Assembly (NCBI GenBank): GCA_002914805.1
Contig: JXTB01000001.1
Location: 1,726,791 to 1,790,790, forward strand
Direction of reading: 5' to 3'
DNA: 64,000 nucleotides
DNA from: Parasponia andersonii
Lineage: Eukaryota > Streptophyta > Magnoliopsida > Rosales > Cannabaceae
The notes beneath the pieces were generated by a model, which was not told the origin of the DNA, searched no databases, and saw nothing but the letters and a program-made list of their open reading frames with translations. Below, one piece after another: positions 58,111-64,000 of the stretch (the stretch's first letter is position 1; each line of letters opens with the position of its first letter). A program made the translations under genes and the position numbers.

Positions 58111-58329
58111 TCAAAATTCGAATTCCGAACCGCGCCTAAATTTATTCTTTTTAAATTGTTGTCTTGCTAAAGATCGGGCTTCTGGGTGTGAGACCAGCGA
58201 GGAGAGGCGGTGCGGAGAATGTGAGTCGGGGACCAAAGACGACAGAGGCAACTGGATCTCGGGTTGAACGCCGTATGATGAAGAAGGTGGGGTCAGAGGA
58301 ATGAAAGCTGTTAGTTTTGTGTCCGACAT
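58111..58329 (-). other. Short coding-like island of unknown function
   Basis: A 72-codon minus-strand frame begins MSDTKLTAFIPLTPPSSSYG and is Ser/Pro/Leu-rich, then Arg/Lys-rich at its end. It stands out as GC-rich within very AT-rich DNA and starts with a good ATG context (gtccgacATGg read on the other strand as ccATGtcgg). It could be a first exon, a gene fragment carried by a transposon, or chance. No domain recognised. Confidence 0.3.
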
Positions 58330-61065
58330 GGAATTCCTCTTCTTCGTTTTCTTAATTTATTATTATTATTATTTTTTCTCTCAACACATAAAATCACATG
58401 CGGGGAGGTCCACGATTAAAACTTCCCAAGTGGGGACATCCTATTTGCTGAGATTATGAACCATTGAAAAAAGAGCTGCACCGTGCTTTCCCTTTCAGGG
58501 GTTATAGACTGGCCTCTCCCCCATAATAGAATTTGATGTAATTTAATACGCATGAGTCTAAAATTTATAGTACTATATTGAAGGTACGTGGCGATATATA
58601 TGAACCGTTATAGTTTAGTAGTTTTGTTTTTGAGTGATTGAGAAAAATGCAATCCAAAATTGTTTGAAACGTTTCTCATTTATTGGCTCGACTTATTTAG
58701 TACTTCCATTTTATTTTCCCTCGTTCCCTTTAAGATTAGTAAATGCCCTTTTGTTTCGCCTCTAATTTTCATGCATGCACGACTGTATACATATAAGAGC
58801 CAATGTTCACGTGGAAGGATCAAACCTTACTTTATAAACAAATTTAAACATAAATCCCAGACAAATTAATAAACAAAGGGCCCTTTAATTACCCATGCAT
58901 GCCACCACTTACTCACCACCAGCTAACTTGCCCCCAAACTAAGTAAAAGCCCAGATTTAAAAAAATGGACCAGATTGTCCCACATGAGATGATATTTTAT
59001 GCTTGAGCATTTTCCACTGCCCGTCCCCCAACTAAGCTTTGGATTATTCACGAGTGGTTTTCTAGTAAATTTTTTGTCTTTTAATCGGGAGCTTTTTTTC
59101 TTTTTCTGGTGCGTGTGTGGGGTGTGAAAAGGGTACAAGGACCACTTATATCCCCCCATTGTTCACGCACAGAGAAACATTCGTAGGGTCACTTTCCCCC
59201 ATGATCCATCATATATGTAGCCCCAACAACTGCATTTAGCTATGAGATTAAGGTCCATCCAATCCTGCGTTTAATTATTGGCATAAGGTTTTGTTATCAA
59301 TGAAAAGGAGAAATTAATAATTTAATTGAAATCCCAAATACAAATCCATATTAAGTTATGCAATTACACCTATAATGACAACAGAAATTGTCCATGTTTT
59401 GCTTATTAACAATTAAATCTCATGCAGAGATATTCCCTTCTGGATCTCGTGGGACCTATATACGTACCTTCACATCCCTTTTGGCAAAGCCAAATTTTTT
59501 TGTAAAGTCAATATGATTGATTCTTGTTGTCGGTATAGATTTAAGCTATAAAGGTTATTATTGTTGTGTTTCACGTGTGTATTAGAATAATGTTATTTAT
59601 CCGGCCTGCTTAATACAGGACTAGCTAGTATATAGTTTCTTTACCTCAAAAATCTGCAGAAAATAACAAACAAAAAAAGAAAGGAGAAAATAAAAAAAGA
59701 AAAAGAAAGTGAAGAACCCAACTTATAAATGATTTTTAAAATAATTAGGAGTTTCAGTGCTTCCTGTCAATGTTGCTTTAAATTTAACGGGCCCACAAGA
59801 AAAGTGACCATACTTTATATTGTATTGTCAAAATAAAAAAAAAAACATAAAAGATTTATGTTTTTCTTATTCACCAATCAGCATATCGTGGAGTCAAGAT
59901 GGCCATCCAAAAGTTTGAATAATCAAGATATTATTGCTAAATACGTGCTACCTACCATCCATAAAGTTTGAGACAGCTAAAATGCACTATCTTTCTTTTA
60001 TATATATATATATATATATTATCTAATTTAATACTTTAATAATATAATAAATTATAATATAATTTACATGTCAAAGAGACTAAAAAGATGTAAAAAAGAA
60101 TATTACTATAATTCTTTGTAAAGTTTAGTTGAATTCTGAACTAGTAATTTCTTTTTAAATTTAAATTTCTTAGAAGAATCTAGAAAACTATAAAAATAAA
60201 TAATTATTTTACCTCATGATATTTATTATCCGTATGAATTTATCTTATTATTTTTAATTTTATATTCAACTACTTCCTATATGGCAAGATTTTTCTTCTT
60301 TTGTTCTATTATATTTGACTTAATATTTAAATGTCCCTAAAAAAGTTATTCTTTTTTGCTCCCTTAATTTTGACTTAGTATTTAAACATTTCTCTAAAAT
60401 AACAATATTATCCTTCTTTTGCCCGTTTAATTTTAACATCGTTAGAAAACTATTAATAAATAGTCGCCAAATCATCATTTCACTTTTTAAAGAGCTAAGT
60501 AAATGCCTTTTACTTTTTTTTTTTATTAGATATTTACAAAGAGCTAGATTTTTATGATTAAATAAATGAAATAAATAAATAACAAGTTAAAAATTATTTT
60601 ATTACATGGTTATATATATGTATATATAAAACAAAAAATTAGATAAAATAAAGCAGTATTTACATTAATTTATTAGTATCAAAATATTTTTAAAAGTCAT
60701 GTAAAAACAAAACAGCAAAATACCATATATGAAAAAACTTTCTAGAATATAAAATAACTATTTGATTCTTGCTACTAACAATGTTATTGTAAGAGGACAA
60801 AAAGAGAACTTCTTCTCCCTTCCTGAGGATACTTGAATACAAAATAAAATGTAAGAGGGTAGATTCATAAGGAAAGAAAAAGACAAAGAACAAAATGACT
60901 AATTATATATTTTTTTAATATTTAAAAATAAGGAATAAATAAGAAAGATGTAAAATAACATTTTTAACATCGTTAAACATAACTTTTAGAATAAGGCATA
61001 TTTTTATTTTCTTAGATGTAGATTCATAACCAAAATAAAATTACAATAAAACTACCACAAAAAAC
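58330..61065. other. AT-rich intergenic
   Basis: No gene found. A (TA)n run lies at 59999-60019. Short frames on either strand are low-complexity. Confidence 0.45.
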
Positions 61066-61220
61066 TATATCTAATATAACATGTATATCAAGTTTGAGTA
61101 AAAACTACTATATTACACTTTTTTGTTTTGTTTTTACTTATATATATCTAATATAACATGTATATCAAGTTTGAGTAAAAACTACTATATTACACTTTTT
61201 TGTTTTGTTTTTACTTATAT
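61066..61220. repeat. 77 bp tandem duplication, apparently perfect
   Basis: The block tatatctaatataacatg at 61066 recurs at 61143 with identical sequence through 'tgttttgtttttacttata'. Confidence 0.9.
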
Positions 61221-61235
61221 ACATATATATAGGAT

Positions 61236-61462
61236 ACGAATCCAGTAGGTTTTTTTTTTTTTACCTATATATAGGCATTATATTGACCAATAAAAATTTA
61301 TTATGCACATTTTTTATAATAAAAAGTAAGAGAGAGAAATAATATTAATGATGCATGTCTTTTCATACACTTTATTATAGTTGTTGGATCACTTTTAGAT
61401 GATCTAATGGCTAAAAAAAAAACTTATACATAGGTAAAAAAAAATACCTACTAGATTGGCAA
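61236..61462. mobile_element. MITE-like element 1
   Basis: The left end 'gaatccagtaggt' plus a T-run and 'acctata' mirrors the right end 'ataggtaaaa' and 'acctactagattgg'. Length ~227 bp, non-coding, flanked by TA-rich DNA. Confidence 0.65.
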
Positions 61463-61487
61463 CTATGTATATATATATATATGTGCA

Positions 61488-61691
61488 TCAATCCAGTAGG
61501 TATTTTTTTTTCCATATCTATAAATATTGTTTTATCCAATTAAAATTAGTAAGACACCTCTTTTCATGGTAAAAGATGGAGGGAAAAAAATATTAAATAA
61601 TGAGTATTTATTTTTATTTTTTTGTTACTTAAATTATGATAGCTGTTAAATCATAATTCAACGGCTAAAAAAAATACTTATTGAATTGAAA

Positions 61692-61692
<1 letters not shown>
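61488..61692. mobile_element. MITE-like element 2, related to element 1
   Basis: Shares the left end 'caatccagtaggta' with element 1 and has a right end 'aatacttattgaattga' that is an imperfect complement. Both contain 'ggctaaaaaaaa' near the right arm. Only a TA-repeat separates the two. Confidence 0.6.
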
Positions 61693-61728
<36 letters not shown>

Positions 61729-62559
61729 CTATATTCATACCCATGGACTATAATTCATCATCCCTTTAGATTTTAACCTTCGGTTAAAACTGGCAACTTG
61801 ATCCAACAAGGACCTCAATCCTAAATAACATTGCTGCGGGCTTATAGTTATATTGGTATTGGAGTTAGAAATATCCATTATGGTAAACTGGAAAAAAATT
61901 ATCTTGAAGTTTAGGTAATTTATTAGTTAGACCCTGAAATTTTGACTCTACAAAATAATATTCTGTATTGATTTTTTTAGATAATTTTAACAAGTGAAAA
62001 ATAATAATATCCTCAAAATTAAGGATAAGAATAATGACTAATGTAGTTTTAATGGATGATATTATTGTATTTTTATTACTAAAATTGATTAAAAATCAGT
62101 AAAGAGGAATAAATTTTCAGAAATTTTTCATCTCAAGATATTATTTTTTCGAATCTAAATTTCACGTTTAAATTATAAAACACTCAAACTTCAAAGTTAC
62201 TTTTTACAGTTCACCATATCCATTATCCACAATTGACTTGCTCTATTTAGCCATAAATGAAATGGTCAAATTGTCCTTAATAGAATATTATTCGTGAAAA
62301 TCGTATCCATTCATTATATTTTAAAATGAAAAATACAAATATTGTCAAACAAGTCCTTAACTTAAAAATGTGCTGGCAAACTAAAAAAGGACTCATTCAT
62401 AAATATTTTCAAAAGTAACCATAATTGTCATGTCACGTATGTAAGATTATTTGGATATTCTATTCCTTAATAAATTTTGAAATATATTCTTCTAAAACAA
62501 ACTCTAAACTGCTGTTGCCACAACCGTCCCTCCTGATCCTAATCGCAGTGGCGCCTTCG
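61693..62559. other. AT-rich intergenic
   Basis: A (TA)n run is at 61695-61724. No gene recognised. Confidence 0.45.
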
Positions 62560-62880
62560 CTTGATTAGGATCGAAAATTTTCGACCACATTTGAGCTTGT
62601 TCTGCCACCAATCTCAGTTATTCTGATTGATTTTTGACCGATAACTAAAAAATTTCGACCATAGTTGAATCGAAAATTATCGAAAATTTTTGATTGAGGT
62701 TGAACCACTATTTTACTATAGTCGAATAATTTGACTAAGGTAGAAACCATTGGTCAAAAATTTTTAATTAGCAGTCAATTATAGTCGAACATGATTGGCT
62801 ACCTTCCTGGCACTGCTTCCTTCACTCCTGACTTTTTTAATTTGGTCGAAAATTTTTGACTGGGTCAATGATAAAAATTC
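62560..62880. repeat. Cluster of palindromic TCGAAAATTTTCGA-type motifs
   Basis: Near-palindromic blocks lie at about 62571-62587 (atcgaaaattttcgacc), 62664-62692 (atcgaaaattatcgaaaat and continuation), 62753-62768 and 62845-62862 (ggtcgaaaatttttgac), with half-sites between. They could be subterminal repeats of a DNA transposon. No transposase seen. Confidence 0.5.
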
Positions 62881-63187
62881 AAAAATTAATTTCGAAAAGT
62901 AATTTTTCTGAAAAATGATTTCCACAGTTTTGTAAACAAATCATGAACATAGTGGAATTGGTATTTTAAAATTTTTCTTGAAACTTTATAAAATAAAATG
63001 TAGGTTCATTGATCTCATGTATCTTAGTTTAGATAAAACTTAGAAGTGTTTCACAATCATTAAGTCTTCCTGTCTATTCTCCAAAGCCCATTGAATGATC
63101 TGATGTGTATGCATCTTCTTGATTCTTAGCGAGAGATGAACGAAACGATTCGAAAGATGTTCTTTTTTCATGAGTGCATGTCTATGA

Positions 63188-64000
63188 TGTTGGAATAATG
63201 TCCTCTAAAGTAGTTTATTATTTAGACATTATAAACAATATTTATTGGATTATTTAGTATCTATTTGTTATTAATAAATTCCATGTTATGAATTTCTATT
63301 CCATTTATATCCCATTGATATACATGTGATGTGTATGTTTATCTTATGCAAATATCTAAAAGTATCCAAGACATGAAATGAGTAATAAAGAATTATTTAT
63401 ATGATGAGTTCATATGTGAGAGACATTATATTCTTTATTTCATTATGCCTAAATTAAATTGTTCGCATTCTGCATATTGAAGATGGAATACTTTACTATG
63501 CCATAGAATGTAGTATTATCTATTTAATTAATGAAATCTCTAATTATCGAAGTGAGTCTTCGGATAGAAACGCTAGTGTGTTATAAGAACCTTATAACAG
63601 TATCGAACAGGACCTAGTAAATTAGAACTTGAGGTTAAGTGCCGTAACTCAAATTTCTAATTTTACTAATCTAGCACTATTGTAGAAGACCTTAATCCTA
63701 GTGATTAACGAACTTACTTTTTGTCACCCCCTAGGAATCTTTAGACTTGCAATATTAGTAGAATTATTATATACTTAGTGTCGAATTTTATTAAGTTTGC
63801 ATTCACAAATACTTGAAATTATGTGCGTAGTATTATTTTAATATTAAATTTTATTACGTGAGAAAACTATAGTTAATCTCATTTTAACTTAGAATTTCTA
63901 AGTTAGTTTTCCTTAAAAATAAATTGATTTTACAATAATTATATCATGTATATCAATAGAACCTAATTAGAAATGTGACATGTTTATATCACATTAAAAT
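63188..64000 (+). repeat. Possible start of an LTR, cut by the window end
   Basis: A typical copia-like LTR start TGTTGGAATAATGTCC is found at about 63189. The following ~800 bp are non-coding but less repetitive than the flanks. Without the right side neither a partner LTR nor a primer site can be seen. Confidence 0.3.

Overview
The window is AT-rich nuclear DNA from a plant, most likely a eudicot. It holds plant-type LTR retrotransposons (Tekay-like chromovirus, a second Ty3, a Sirevirus, a Tork-like copia), a CACTA transposon, tRNA-derived SINEs and one intron-containing gene of the plant-only GH3 family. No bacterial feature, rRNA gene or organellar gene was seen. The species cannot be named from the sequence.

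Layout. 1-24248 is a nested transposon block. A decayed Tekay-like Ty3 element (here T1, + strand) runs from the end of its 5' LTR (2390-2886) through gag and pol to a 3' LTR that starts near 11258. Three copies of a ~3 kb non-coding unit (here L) interrupt it: L-A (1-2389), L-B (7866-10844, inverted, inside the integrase) and L-C (14243-24248). L-C is itself split by a second Ty3 element (here G3, 15634-22690, minus strand). L-C abuts the truncated pol of a Sirevirus-type copia element (24249-30815) that keeps an envelope-like reading frame and a 3' LTR.

30816-37930 is mostly small repeats: a three-unit tandem array, a MITE-like inverted repeat, two adjacent tRNA-derived SINEs, and a second Tekay fragment with its chromodomain region and 3' LTR. 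37930-43723 is a decayed CACTA (En/Spm) transposon read on the minus strand, with its transposase-end inverted repeat at 43702-43723. 44314-49644 is a structurally complete but mutated Tork-like copia element with a perfect target duplication (ACTAG).

The only intact host gene is at 51551-54704, minus strand: four exons encode a 608-residue GH3 acyl-acid amido synthetase most like Arabidopsis GH3.10 (DFL2). Its three GH3 nucleotide-binding motifs and all splice sites are intact. Family knowledge suggests a role in conjugating jasmonate-type acids to amino acids. From 54705 to the end the window is intergenic, with simple repeats, short tandem duplications, two related MITE-like elements, a small coding-like island (58111-58329), a palindromic-motif cluster (62560-62880) and the possible start of an LTR (63188 on).

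All transposon reading frames seen carry stops or frameshifts, so none looks autonomous. Sequence identities were judged by eye; no searches were run.
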